A stretch of 29,667 nt of DNA, taken from the NCBI GenBank assembly GCA_031288675.1, contig JAITQY010000092.1, positions 1 through 29,667 on the forward strand, read 5' to 3'. Each line of letters starts with the position of its first letter. Within the stretch, counting starts at the first letter, position 1. Both the position numbers and the translations under genes were made by a program. The DNA comes from Oscillospiraceae bacterium (GTDB lineage Bacteria; Bacillota; Clostridia; Oscillospirales; Oscillospiraceae). The notes below the pieces were generated by a model that saw nothing but the letters and a program-made list of their open reading frames with translations, searched no databases and was not told the origin of the DNA. Of the stretch, positions 7,551 through 14,788 are shown in pieces.

Positions 7551-7603
7551 TAGCTAATCCGTTTGGCGTTTCCCCACGCTTGCTAATCACTTACCAAACA
7601 GTG

Positions 7604-7865
7604 TTCACAAATTATTTACGATTACACACAAATTTTCTCTTGACAAATCAGAAGCTGTGTGCTATAATGTTCGTGTAGTGATTAGTGCCTAATATTTAAT
7701 GATTAACATTCCTCGTTCCCCACCGTCCCCTTTCCACTCCCGACTGTCGACTATCCTGCTGCCGACTAAGTTCCCGTCCCCTAACTCCTGCTATCTAACG
7801 CCTATCTCCTATTACGGCGTTTCCACGGTCTACTGTCGACTATGGACTATTGACTTACGACTGGG
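7604..7865 (+). repeat. Promoter-bearing intergenic repeat, copy A
   Basis: Order on the plus strand: conserved block TTCACAAATTATTTACGATT (7604-7623), near-consensus promoter (7640-7668), AT-rich tail containing GTGATTAG and TTTAATGATTAAC (to about 7706), C-rich spacers, and heptamer runs at about 7738-7756 and 7834-7862 (GTCGACTA, TGGACTA, TTGACTT type). The first ~105 bp align closely with the copy at 17417-17311 on the opposite strand, and the promoter/tail with that at 12331-12260. It fills most of the 474-nt gap between the MBL and GNAT-thioesterase genes; no gene is visible in it. Confidence 0.8.
7640..7668 (+). promoter_or_regulatory. Consensus sigma-A promoter inside repeat copy A
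   Basis: TTGACA (7640-7645), 17-nt spacer, TATAAT (7663-7668): an exact consensus promoter. It points toward the 3' end of the minus-strand GNAT-thioesterase gene, so its transcript would run through the heptamers and then antisense to that gene. Confidence 0.75.
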
Positions 7866-7929
7866 TTGCGGTACCGCCGTCGTTTTAGCGTTGCGCTGTT
7901 AGAGTAAATCGCGCGTGCGGGATGAAGAT

Positions 7930-8871
7930 TCATGCTCTCGCTTTTGTCATAAACCGTTCCGCGTCTACGATAAACCGCGAGTGTGTTCCGCGCCCTATTT
8001 CGCCGTTTTCATCGGACGCAGCTACGTCAAATTCGACCTTGCGACCGTCAACGGACGTAATCGTTGCAGTCGCGGTAATCGCCGCTCCTCTCGGACTTGA
8101 GGCGGTATGCATGGCATTTATCGCCGTACCTACGGACGTTTGACCGTCCGCAATCAAGCCGCACTCCGCAATGCACTCACAGGCGGCGCGTTCCATAAGC
8201 GCGATCATCATCGGCGTGGCGAACACGTCCAAACTGCCGCTGCCGACTGACTTTGCTGTGTTGGTATCATTGACGGTTGTTGCGGCTGTAGTGGATTTGC
8301 CAATGTGCGGCGATTTTCTCCTGAAATAATCCTCCGCGAGAATGGCATAATGGGCGGAATCACAAACTCCCTGATTATTATGCTCGGATTGGCGAAGAAC
8401 TCCCTCAAACTGCAAGCCTGCTTTTATCATAACCTTACCGCTGTTTGGGTTGCGTGTATCGTGCTGTGCTTCTATTCGGTTTGTACCCACTTCATCGAAG
8501 AAAAAACACACAAGCCTTTTCAAAGCTTCGGACGTATACCCTTGACGCCACCATTTGCTTCCTATGCTATAACCTATTGCAACGCATTGAGTTTCGTTAT
8601 TGTATCTGGTGACGCCAATGCTCCCGATTGGTTCACCCAATTCTTTTACGACAATGACCCAGTGATACGCAGAAAGGCTGTTATATCCGTCAGTAACAGA
8701 CACAATATAATTCCGCGCAGCATCAATGCTCTCATATGTGTTCCACGTCATATATATTGGCACCTTTGGATCACTAAATGAGTTTCGGAACATCGCCTCA
8801 GCATCTTCGACGGCAAACCGCCGCAAGATAAGCCGCTCTGTTGCAAGCGTTACTGTGCCTTTGTGCGTCAT
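7930..8871 (-). CDS. GNAT N-acetyltransferase fused to an FlK-type hotdog thioesterase
   Basis: A 313-residue two-domain protein. Residues 1-185 are a RimJ/RimL-type GNAT acetyltransferase (TERLILRRF start, IGSIGVTRY strand, acetyl-CoA loop WWRQGYTSEA at 107-116, NRIEAQHDTRNPNSGKVMIKAGL). Residues about 190-313 are a complete hotdog domain of the fluoroacetyl-CoA thioesterase family (NTAKSVGSGSLDVFATPMM..., TSVGTAINAMHTA, VDGRKVEFDV, GTHSRF). The FlK-type catalytic residues appear kept: T219, E227, H255. Stand-alone hotdogs of this kind are about 130 residues, so a whole gene has been joined on. Both domains handle acyl-CoA, but the substrates are unknown. GAGGAG 8 nt before ATG 8871 overlaps the end of the upstream Fe-S gene (12-nt gap), suggesting coupled translation. 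Confidence 0.88.
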   Translation of the reverse strand: MTHKGTVTLATERLILRRFAVEDAEAMFRNSFSDPKVPIYMTWNTYESIDAARNYIVSVTDGYNSLSAYHWVIVVKELGEPIGSIGVTRYNNETQCVAIGYSIGSKWWRQGYTSEALKRLVCFFFDEVGTNRIEAQHDTRNPNSGKVMIKAGLQFEGVLRQSEHNNQGVCDSAHYAILAEDYFRRKSPHIGKSTTAATTVNDTNTAKSVGSGSLDVFATPMMIALMERAACECIAECGLIADGQTSVGTAINAMHTASSPRGAAITATATITSVDGRKVEFDVAASDENGEIGRGTHSRFIVDAERFMTKARA

Positions 8872-8883
8872 AGCGTAATCTCC

Positions 8884-9576
8884 TCAATTTAGTAGTGCTT
8901 GCTTTGTTCTCGGACATACAGCGATGCACTTTCCGCAAAGCGGATAGTCAACGCCGATCAGTTCGTTGGCTCGAACTTTCGTGACTGCGGCACATTTTGC
9001 CGCGTCGAAGAACCCATCACGGTCAAGTTCGACATTCCACAGTTTGCCGGAGATCGCTCCGGCGGGGCAAGCGTCACGGCAGACTGTGCAGTCACCGCAT
9101 TTCGACTCGGTTATCGGCTTGGCACAGTCCAGTGGCGCGTCCGTTAAAATCGCTGAAAACCACACAGCCGTGCCGAATTGCTCCGTTGCCAGCAGGTCGC
9201 ACTTGCCGATCCATCCAAGCCCCGCACGAGTTGCAACCGTCTTATACGGCAGTGCGGAACGCAACGCTCCCACGAATTTTACGTTGTTTCGCGTAAGCGC
9301 AATCGCTTCAAACCCAAGCGACCGTACAAAATCCGCACTTGCATCCGCGAGTTTGTCGAGCGCGTCCTGACCGGAATGGTAGTAATCCCAGTATTCGAGC
9401 GTTGGAGCCTCCGCGATACCGCACACAATGTCGGGCGGTACGCGGATTCCAACGCTGATACCAACAGGCAAGTCACCGCGCATGTCTGACGGCAGTATGG
9501 TAAGGTCTCCGAAGCCCACCATATCCGCGCCAAGCCGGGTCAGTTCCGCCTTGATTGCGGTCGAAAGGTTAGTCAT
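8884..9576 (-). CDS. Short QueG-like 4Fe-4S double-cluster protein
   Basis: A 230-residue cytoplasmic iron-sulfur protein. The N-terminal two thirds resemble the cobalamin-binding part of epoxyqueuosine reductase (GLGWIGK at 119-125, EQFGTAVW). The C-terminus has two ferredoxin-like motifs, C160-x2-C163-x2-C166-x3-C170-P and C214-x2-C217-x3-C221-P, plus C195, enough for two [4Fe-4S] clusters. True QueG proteins are about 350-380 residues with an extra C-terminal HEAT-like region that is missing here, so I call it QueG-like rather than QueG; the substrate is uncertain. Clostridia commonly carry this short form. The start ATG 9576 has only a weak GGGGT ribosome site. It is followed 12 nt later by the GNAT-thioesterase gene, likely in one operon. 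Confidence 0.82.
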   Translation of the reverse strand: MTNLSTAIKAELTRLGADMVGFGDLTILPSDMRGDLPVGISVGIRVPPDIVCGIAEAPTLEYWDYYHSGQDALDKLADASADFVRSLGFEAIALTRNNVKFVGALRSALPYKTVATRAGLGWIGKCDLLATEQFGTAVWFSAILTDAPLDCAKPITESKCGDCTVCRDACPAGAISGKLWNVELDRDGFFDAAKCAAVTKVRANELIGVDYPLCGKCIAVCPRTKQALLN

Positions 9577-9734
9577 GTCTGTTACCCCGGGTTTATCATA
9601 GTTCTATAGTAACTATTCAATCGCGCATGGTGCGGGTGTATTGAACCGGCGCAGTGTAACGGTCGGTAGGCGGCGGTTGCGTTGTGCAAAGAGTAGAAAC
9701 TGCAAATATTTTATTCTCTGCTTGACTTATTCGT

Positions 9735-9878
9735 CCGCTCACGACTGCCGACTATCTCGGCATTGCCCGTCCGCCGTTTCCCTCGTCCTAATTTCCAATT
9801 TGCCGCTTGCAATTTGCAATTCCACCGCGTCTCCCGTCCACTGACGACTGCCCACTCTCGACTACCTACTATTCACTA
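9735..9878. repeat. Heptamer-repeat region (copy D) at the 3' end of recR
   Basis: The 300-nt gap between recR and the QueG-like gene has no gene. Its recR-proximal half holds 7-bp repeats (AGTCGGC, AGTCGTG near 9740-9754 and a longer run 9835-9878, read on the minus strand as AGTGAAT AGTAGGT AGTCGAG and so on). Between the runs lies a module with TTGCAAATTGCAA and GGCAAATTGGAAATT that recurs near 17259-17295 in copy C. A partial TTGAC at 9720 may be the remnant of the promoter module. The recR stop codon lies inside the last heptamer run. Confidence 0.7.
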
Positions 9879-10508
9879 CTCCACCTCTACTCTGCCTTCA
9901 AGCGCGCGGTATAGCGTTGCGTTGTCGGAGAACTCCACATTGCCGCCTACCGGAATCCCGTATGCAAGCCGGGTAACCCGGACGCCGAACGGACGTATCA
10001 GCCGTGAAAGGTACATTGCCGTCGCCTCTCCTTCAGCGCCGGGATTTGTCGCCATAATGACCTCGTTTATCGCAGAATTTTCTCCGTTTCCGCCCGCGCT
10101 TATTCGCTTAACAAGCGGCTGGATATTCAGGTCGTCCGGCGTAATGCGCCTAAGGGGGCTGATAACGCCGCCGAGTACATGGTAAAGTCCGGCGTATTCA
10201 CGCGTGCGCTCAATAGACAGCAAATCAACGGCAGTTTCTACAACGCAGATTTTGGAGCCGTCGCGACGGTCTGACGCGCAAATTACGCAAAGATCACCGT
10301 CGGACAGGTTACCGCAAATGCGGCACGTGTGAATATCACGCTTCGCGCCGAGTATCGCTTCCGCAAATTCCGCCGCGCGCTCATCACTAATATTCAGTAT
10401 GTGGAACGCCATACGGCGCGCAGATTTAGAGCCTACGCCAGGCAGTGACGCAAAGCATTCGCTTAATCTTGACAACGCCGCGGGAAGTCCGGCTTCCGGT
10501 AGTTTCAT
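9876..10508 (-). CDS. recR: Recombination protein RecR
   Basis: RecR acts with RecO (and RecF) to load RecA on gapped single-stranded DNA. The 210-residue product has the family architecture: helix-hairpin-helix (SLPGVGSKSARRMAFHIL, 21-38), a C4 zinc finger (C62, C65, C74, C77), and a Toprim domain from about 86 with ICVVE (E91) and the YHVLGG loop. The usual length is about 200; the extra residues are the C-terminal VEVE tail, read from sequence that grades into the heptamer repeats. Its ATG overlaps the rpe stop (ATGA), and GAGGT lies 7 nt upstream, so translation is coupled. It ends the rapZ-rpe-recR operon. Confidence 0.95.
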   Translation of the reverse strand: MKLPEAGLPAALSRLSECFASLPGVGSKSARRMAFHILNISDERAAEFAEAILGAKRDIHTCRICGNLSDGDLCVICASDRRDGSKICVVETAVDLLSIERTREYAGLYHVLGGVISPLRRITPDDLNIQPLVKRISAGGNGENSAINEVIMATNPGAEGEATAMYLSRLIRPFGVRVTRLAYGIPVGGNVEFSDNATLYRALEGRVEVE

Positions 10509-11170
10509 CTCTGTGACCTCAGTTTCTTGATTGCTTCAGTATAGTCTGCGGACTTGTAGACGGCATTGCCCGCTACAAGTACAGTCGCTCCCGCGCCGAT
10601 TGCAAGCCCTGCGGTTTCGGCATTGATACCGCCGTCAATCTCAAGCTCTATATCCAGTCCCTGAGCGTCAATCAACTCGCGCAGTTTGCGTATCTTCGGC
10701 AGTTGTTCCGACTGGAATTTCTGCCCTCCGAATCCCGGTTCCACCGTCATCACGAGTATAACTCCAATGACATCCAAATACGGCAGAACCGCTTCCGCCG
10801 GCGTTGCGGGCTTGAGTACAACTCCGGCTACCGCGCCGTTATCGCGGATAATGCGCACAGCTTCCGCTGCGCCGCCGCACTCTGTGTGAACGGTTACAAT
10901 GTCCGCTCCGGCAAGGACAAAGTTCTGCGCGTAACGTTCCGGATTGTCTATCATCAGGTGCGCGTCAAGCGTAGTTTTGCCTTTGAACGCTTTGGCAACG
11001 CTCTCCAAAACCGGCAATCCGACGGAAATATTGGGCACAAAGTGACCGTCCATGACATCAAAGTGTATCCACTCCGCTCCGGCTGAAATGACAGAGGCAA
11101 TCTCATCACTTAGGCGACCGAAGTCCGCCGAAAGAATTGAAGGTGCAATTTTTACTGTTTGTTCTGACAT
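10505..11170 (-). CDS. rpe: Ribulose-phosphate 3-epimerase
   Basis: Interconverts D-ribulose 5-phosphate and D-xylulose 5-phosphate in the pentose phosphate pathway. The 221-residue TIM barrel shows all the family signatures: APSILSADF (9-17), HFDVMDGHFVPN with H36 and D38, DAHLM with H71, VEPGFGGQKF (143-152) and EIDGGIN with D179; H36, D38, H71 and D179 correspond to the metal and catalytic residues. Length is typical. The gene follows rapZ by 18 nt and overlaps recR by 4 nt. Its ribosome site is GGAG about 12 nt before ATG 11170, longer than usual. In many Firmicutes rpe sits beside rsgA instead, so this neighbourhood is a local arrangement. Confidence 0.95.
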   Translation of the reverse strand: MSEQTVKIAPSILSADFGRLSDEIASVISAGAEWIHFDVMDGHFVPNISVGLPVLESVAKAFKGKTTLDAHLMIDNPERYAQNFVLAGADIVTVHTECGGAAEAVRIIRDNGAVAGVVLKPATPAEAVLPYLDVIGVILVMTVEPGFGGQKFQSEQLPKIRKLRELIDAQGLDIELEIDGGINAETAGLAIGAGATVLVAGNAVYKSADYTEAIKKLRSQR

Positions 11171-11188
11171 TTTACTGTTTTTCTCCGT

Positions 11189-12046
11189 TTATTTTGTTAT
11201 GTCACGGTGAGACACCGAGGAATTATAGCCAAGCTCGGTTATAAACCGTGAAAGCTGTTCGGCAATCGCGACACTTCTGTGACGCCCTCCGGTACATCCG
11301 ATTGCGATTACCAGAGCCTGTTTGCCCTCCTCAATGTAGTGCGGAAGGAGAAAGCTGACCAAATCATTCAGCTTGGAGGTAAACTCAATCGCCGCCGGTT
11401 GGGTGAGCACAAATTCGCTTACTTCCGCATCCTGACCAGTCTTAGGTGAAAGCTCCGGAATGTAGTGCGGGTTCGGAAGGAAGCGGACGTCAAGTATCAT
11501 ATCCGCCTCAACCGGAGGACTGTACTTAAACCCGAATGAAATCACATTGACCCTGAAACGACTTGTCCCGCCGGACGAGAATATCTCCGTAAGGCGGCGC
11601 GCAAGCTCCGCCGGGGAGGTGTCCGTCGTGTCAATAATGAAATCTGCGCGTCCGCGAAGCTCCGCAAGCTTTTGACGCTCCTGCTTCAGGGCAGTTTCAA
11701 TATCTATACCGTCAGGAGCGAGAGGGTGTTTGCGGCGGCTCTCCTTATAGCGGCGTGTAATGACATTATCAGAGGCTTCAATGAAAAGTATCTTAGCGTT
11801 CAGCTCGCTTGTTTCCAAATCGTCCAAAATAGAGGCAAGGCTGCCGGTCAGGTCTCCGCGCTCACGAATGTCCGTTACAAGGGCTACTTTTTCGTAGCGT
11901 CCTCGCGTGGCAAGGCACAACTCGGCAAAGCGCGGAATCATCTCTATAGGCATATTGTCCACGCAATAGAAGTCCATATCCTCTAAAATCATTGCCGCGC
12001 GGCTCTTGCCCGCGCCGGACAGACCCGTAATAATCAGAAATTCCAT
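11189..12046 (-). CDS. rapZ: RapZ family nucleotide-binding protein (RNase adapter)
   Basis: A 285-residue protein of the RapZ/YvcJ family. In E. coli RapZ guides the small RNA GlmZ to RNase E; in Bacillus the YvcJ homologue is a GTPase/ATPase linked to competence, so the role here is not certain. N-terminal P-loop GLSGAGKS follows FLIIT, with the conserved DMDFYCVDNMP stretch after it. The C-terminal half has the family's SFGFKYSPP, VRFLPNP and GCTGGRHRSVAIAE motifs. I pick the second ATG (12046) because AAGGAG at 12057-12062 lies 10 nt away; the first ATG (12052) is only about 4 nt from it. The usual partners yvcK and whiA are not adjacent; rpe and recR follow instead. Its only visible promoter is inside repeat copy B. 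Confidence 0.92.
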   Translation of the reverse strand: MEFLIITGLSGAGKSRAAMILEDMDFYCVDNMPIEMIPRFAELCLATRGRYEKVALVTDIRERGDLTGSLASILDDLETSELNAKILFIEASDNVITRRYKESRRKHPLAPDGIDIETALKQERQKLAELRGRADFIIDTTDTSPAELARRLTEIFSSGGTSRFRVNVISFGFKYSPPVEADMILDVRFLPNPHYIPELSPKTGQDAEVSEFVLTQPAAIEFTSKLNDLVSFLLPHYIEEGKQALVIAIGCTGGRHRSVAIAEQLSRFITELGYNSSVSHRDITK

Positions 12047-12062
12047 AGGCATTGCTCCTTGT

Positions 12063-12331
12063 TTAGCAAGTTAGTCGGGAGTCAATAGTCGGCAGTCGGC
12101 AGGGGACGAGGAGATAGCCGTTAGTCCATAGTCGGCAGTCGAGAGGGGACGAGGGAAACGCAAGATAGTCGTTAGGTATTAGTCGACAGTCGGCAGGGTA
12201 CGGGAGTGACGGCGGGCGAGCGGTGCTCGCCCCTACGGGGAACGGGGTTAGATTACATAACCGTTAAACATTAATTATTAGCCATTAATCACTACGCGAG
12301 TATTGTATCACAAAGTTTCTGATTTGTCAAG
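12063..12331 (-). repeat. Promoter-bearing intergenic repeat, copy B (rapZ leader)
   Basis: Read on the minus strand: promoter (12330-12302), AT-rich tail with GTAGTGATTAATGGCTAAT and TTTAACGG, a GGGCGAGC/GCTCGCCC palindrome (12216-12234), then heptamer runs (plus-strand units AGTCGGG, AGTCAAT, AGTCGGC, AGTCCAT, AGTCGAG, AGTCGAC) ending next to the rapZ ribosome site. It makes up most of the 383-nt gap between trkA and rapZ; the rest is AT-rich with no gene. An upstream block TTCAAAAATATTTAC (about 12372) is a weaker match to that of copies A and C. Confidence 0.8.
12302..12330 (-). promoter_or_regulatory. Sigma-A promoter of rapZ-rpe-recR, carried by repeat B
   Basis: TTGACA (12330-12325), 17-nt spacer, TACAAT (12307-12302). 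It points at rapZ and would give a ~250-nt leader made of the palindrome and heptamer runs. No other promoter is evident before rapZ. Confidence 0.7.
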
Positions 12332-12429
12332 TATTTTTTTGTGTTTTGAAGTAAATATTTTTGAATTTAAGATATGTACATATAATAAACAACCGCACGG
12401 ACGGGATTAGCGGATAGAGCCACCGGAGG

Positions 12430-13803
12430 TTAGGCGTCTAAAATATCATCCAAGCCGGAGAGCTTTTTAGACGCGGTGACTACTATTACTCTGTCGCCTG
12501 CACGGATCACATCGCTGCCGCCCGGAATTATCGCCGCCGCCTTACCGAAGCCGTCCATACGGATAATGCTGGCAATCAGCACACCTTTTTTGATAGGCAT
12601 ATCTTTCAAAGATTTACCGACCGCTTTACTTTCTTTCCAAGCGCGGAACTCCAAAGCCTCCGCCTGTCCGCCGACAATACGGTAAAGAGCCTCTATACTG
12701 CCTCCCGGCGAGCCTGCCAAGCCGCGGATATAGTGAACTATTTTATCCGCCGCCGTACGTTTGGGACTGACGATAGTGCCGTCAAATACGCGCTCGGCAA
12801 TGGGCATAAGCGTATCACGCGTAATCTTGACCGCCGTGCGCGCGGCTCCCTCCGCATCGGCATATATAGCAATCACAAGATTATCCTCATCATCGCCGGT
12901 CAGGGCTGCAACCGCGTCATATTTCCCGATACCGATACTTTTCAGGTAATCCTGTTCGGTAGCATCGGCGTGCAGCACTTTTACGCGCGGGAAATCCTCC
13001 GCAAGTTCACGGCAACGGTGCAGATTTTGCTCCACGACAGTTATTGTGATTTTCGCATCTAAAAGCAGCGGGATAAGATAGAACGCGATTCGTCCGCCTC
13101 CGACTATCAGCACGTCTTTAACGCGATGCTGGTTTATTTTAAGGCTCTTGTATAACTTGTTAAGTTCCTCCGGAGAGGCGGTAACGCTAAGGCGGTCGCT
13201 CTGATGAAGCTCAAAGTTTCCGTCCGGGATAAAAACGTCGTCACCCCTCTTAACGGCACATATAAGAACTCGCGCGGAGAATAGCTTTGGAAAGTCGCGG
13301 AGCCTAATTCCGTCCGCTGACATTTCGTTCGTAAGAAGGATTTCAACAAGCTGCGCGTTTCCGTCCGCAAACGTTTCTATCTGAAGAGCGCCGCCGGAGC
13401 GCATAACGCGCGCGATCTCCGCCGCCGCTGACTGCTCCGGATTGACCCACAGCGATAAGCCGAGTTCCTCACTGAGAAAGTCTAATTCAGAGGAATATTC
13501 CGGGTCGCGGACGCGCGCAATAGTATGCTTGGCGCCCACTTTACGCGCCATAAGGCAGCATAGCATATTCCATTCGTCACTGTCGCTTGCCGCAATCACA
13601 AGGTCTGCCTTACCGACCCCCGCTTCTTCCTGAGCAGCTTTGCTTACACCGTTTCCGCAGACTGTGAGAATATCATAGCGGGCGTCAAGCTTTTCGGCCG
13701 TGTCGGAATCGCGCTCAATGAGCGAAACGTCATGGCTTTCTTTTGAAAGCGCGTTAATGATCGCTCCGCCGAGCATTCCTCCGCCGACAATGACGATTTT
13801 CAT
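12430..13803 (-). CDS. trkA: Trk potassium uptake protein TrkA
   Basis: The cytoplasmic, nucleotide-sensing subunit that gates TrkH/TrkG potassium channels. The 457-residue protein has the duplicated RCK layout: RCK-N with the GGGMLGG NAD-binding loop (7-13) and a distal acidic E30 (LIERD), RCK-C about 140-212, a second RCK-N with VLIVGGGRIAF (231-241), and a second RCK-C to the end. Length is normal. ATG 13803 has GGAGG 8 nt upstream. It is the last gene of udg-DUF2156-trkA, 39 nt after the DUF2156 gene. trkH is not in the window, so the membrane subunit must lie elsewhere. Confidence 0.94.
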   Translation of the reverse strand: MKIVIVGGGMLGGAIINALSKESHDVSLIERDSDTAEKLDARYDILTVCGNGVSKAAQEEAGVGKADLVIAASDSDEWNMLCCLMARKVGAKHTIARVRDPEYSSELDFLSEELGLSLWVNPEQSAAAEIARVMRSGGALQIETFADGNAQLVEILLTNEMSADGIRLRDFPKLFSARVLICAVKRGDDVFIPDGNFELHQSDRLSVTASPEELNKLYKSLKINQHRVKDVLIVGGGRIAFYLIPLLLDAKITITVVEQNLHRCRELAEDFPRVKVLHADATEQDYLKSIGIGKYDAVAALTGDDEDNLVIAIYADAEGAARTAVKITRDTLMPIAERVFDGTIVSPKRTAADKIVHYIRGLAGSPGGSIEALYRIVGGQAEALEFRAWKESKAVGKSLKDMPIKKGVLIASIIRMDGFGKAAAIIPGGSDVIRAGDRVIVVTASKKLSGLDDILDA

Positions 13804-13842
13804 AGCGTGACCTCCGATTGGAAATTAGAACTGGCAGCAGAC

Positions 13843-14745
13843 TTACGAATGATTGAGATAGACGCGAAGTTTTTCCTGCATAAGGTCGGGGTAGTAGCTG
13901 TGTTTAGATTTACGCAGGTTCGGCAAGCCGAGATCTTCTTCGCGGTTGATATATTTAACGAACGGGTAGGTTTCTTTGACGATGCGTGCAAACTCGCGGT
14001 TAATCATTTGGTAAGCTCCGTCGATGGCGGCAATAGCTTTTTCAAAGTGAGTGTTGAAAGTGTCACGACCGAGCAGTTCGCCAAGCGTAAAGGCGATAAT
14101 GCCGCCGCCCGGTTCCTGGCGAAGTACGGCGCCGAGCATATCAAGCGAACAGAAGTTAGTAAGTGTTTCTTCCAGCGCGGTGATTTCGCCGGGAATCTCA
14201 TCGGTTAGAGCGTCATCGTCCTTTCCGCTGATCCAAATTCCGTCCAGCATCATACATTCATTGATGTTGGCGCGCGTAAGGCGTTCAACGACATAGTTCG
14301 GATACTGTGCCGTGAAACGGTTTATGTAGTTGCGTTTAGCGTGAAGCTTTTTACCGGAGAGTTCGGCAAGACGGTCTATGTCATAGATGTAGTCAAAGAG
14401 GTCGGGGAACTCTTCGGTTTTGCATTGCCCGGGAAATAGGCGTTCGATAACAGCCGCTTGCTCGGACGATACTCCGCCGACGATGGGAATCTGAGCGATA
14501 ACTTCGCGCAGTTTGGATTCATCTTCGACACCAAGCGGGTAGCTGTAAACCTTTAAGCCGTCCACATCGAACTCTATTATCAATCCCGGCTGAAGGTCTG
14601 CGACACGGATATTATATGGTTTCTGCCAGCAGAGGATATTACCGAAAGTGTAGTCGCTGTTACGGGTATCGGCGGAGCGAATCAGATTGCGAATCCATTC
14701 GCCGTCTTCGACCGTTACCGTTCGGAATGGTAAAATAAAAGTCAC
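13843..14745 (-). CDS. DUF2156 (phosphatidylglycerol lysyltransferase C-terminal-like) protein
   Basis: A cytoplasmic protein of about 300 residues whose pattern (LPFRTVTVEDGEWI at the start, YDIDRLAELSGKKLHAKRNYINRF in the middle, LGLPNLRKSKHSYYPDLM at the end) matches DUF2156, a GNAT-like fold shared with the catalytic domain of MprF-type aminoacyl-lipid synthases. There is no membrane flippase part, so aminoacylation of a lipid or other acceptor is possible but unproven. The first conventional start is GTG 14745, but this GTG is itself inside the best ribosome site, GAGGTGA (14748-14742). The codon correctly spaced 5 nt after it is ATT at 14736, just before LPF where homologues usually begin; an AUU start is therefore likely. 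Lies 43 nt after udg and 39 nt before trkA. Confidence 0.85.
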   Translation of the reverse strand: MTFILPFRTVTVEDGEWIRNLIRSADTRNSDYTFGNILCWQKPYNIRVADLQPGLIIEFDVDGLKVYSYPLGVEDESKLREVIAQIPIVGGVSSEQAAVIERLFPGQCKTEEFPDLFDYIYDIDRLAELSGKKLHAKRNYINRFTAQYPNYVVERLTRANINECMMLDGIWISGKDDDALTDEIPGEITALEETLTNFCSLDMLGAVLRQEPGGGIIAFTLGELLGRDTFNTHFEKAIAAIDGAYQMINREFARIVKETYPFVKYINREEDLGLPNLRKSKHSYYPDLMQEKLRVYLNHS

Positions 14746-14788
14746 CTCGTTTGTTTAATGAATAGCAGGGTAATGTATTTGCAAAGGG

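Noticed and set aside
6583..7557. A 324-codon plus-strand frame opposite the MBL gene
   Set aside because: It lies exactly over a gene with clear MBL motifs, has no family resemblance or ribosome site, and is explained by codon bias of the minus strand.
8305..8781. A 158-codon plus-strand frame opposite the GNAT domain
   Set aside because: Antisense shadow of a strongly supported gene with no ribosome site or recognisable motif.
7930..8871. Frameshift or missed stop joining two separate genes
   Set aside because: The frame is continuous, the linker (about 183-200) is plausible and both domains are complete; no ribosome site or start codon precedes the hotdog part. A base error cannot be excluded without reads.
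9577..9734. A promoter for the QueG-like gene (TTGAAT near 9620, TGATAA near 9598)
   Set aside because: Both hexamers are weak and the spacer does not settle at 17; not strong enough to list. Otherwise nothing recognisable in this stretch.
12063..12240. Heptamer runs as a CRISPR array
   Set aside because: Units are 7 nt, degenerate and without spacers of constant length; no cas genes are present.
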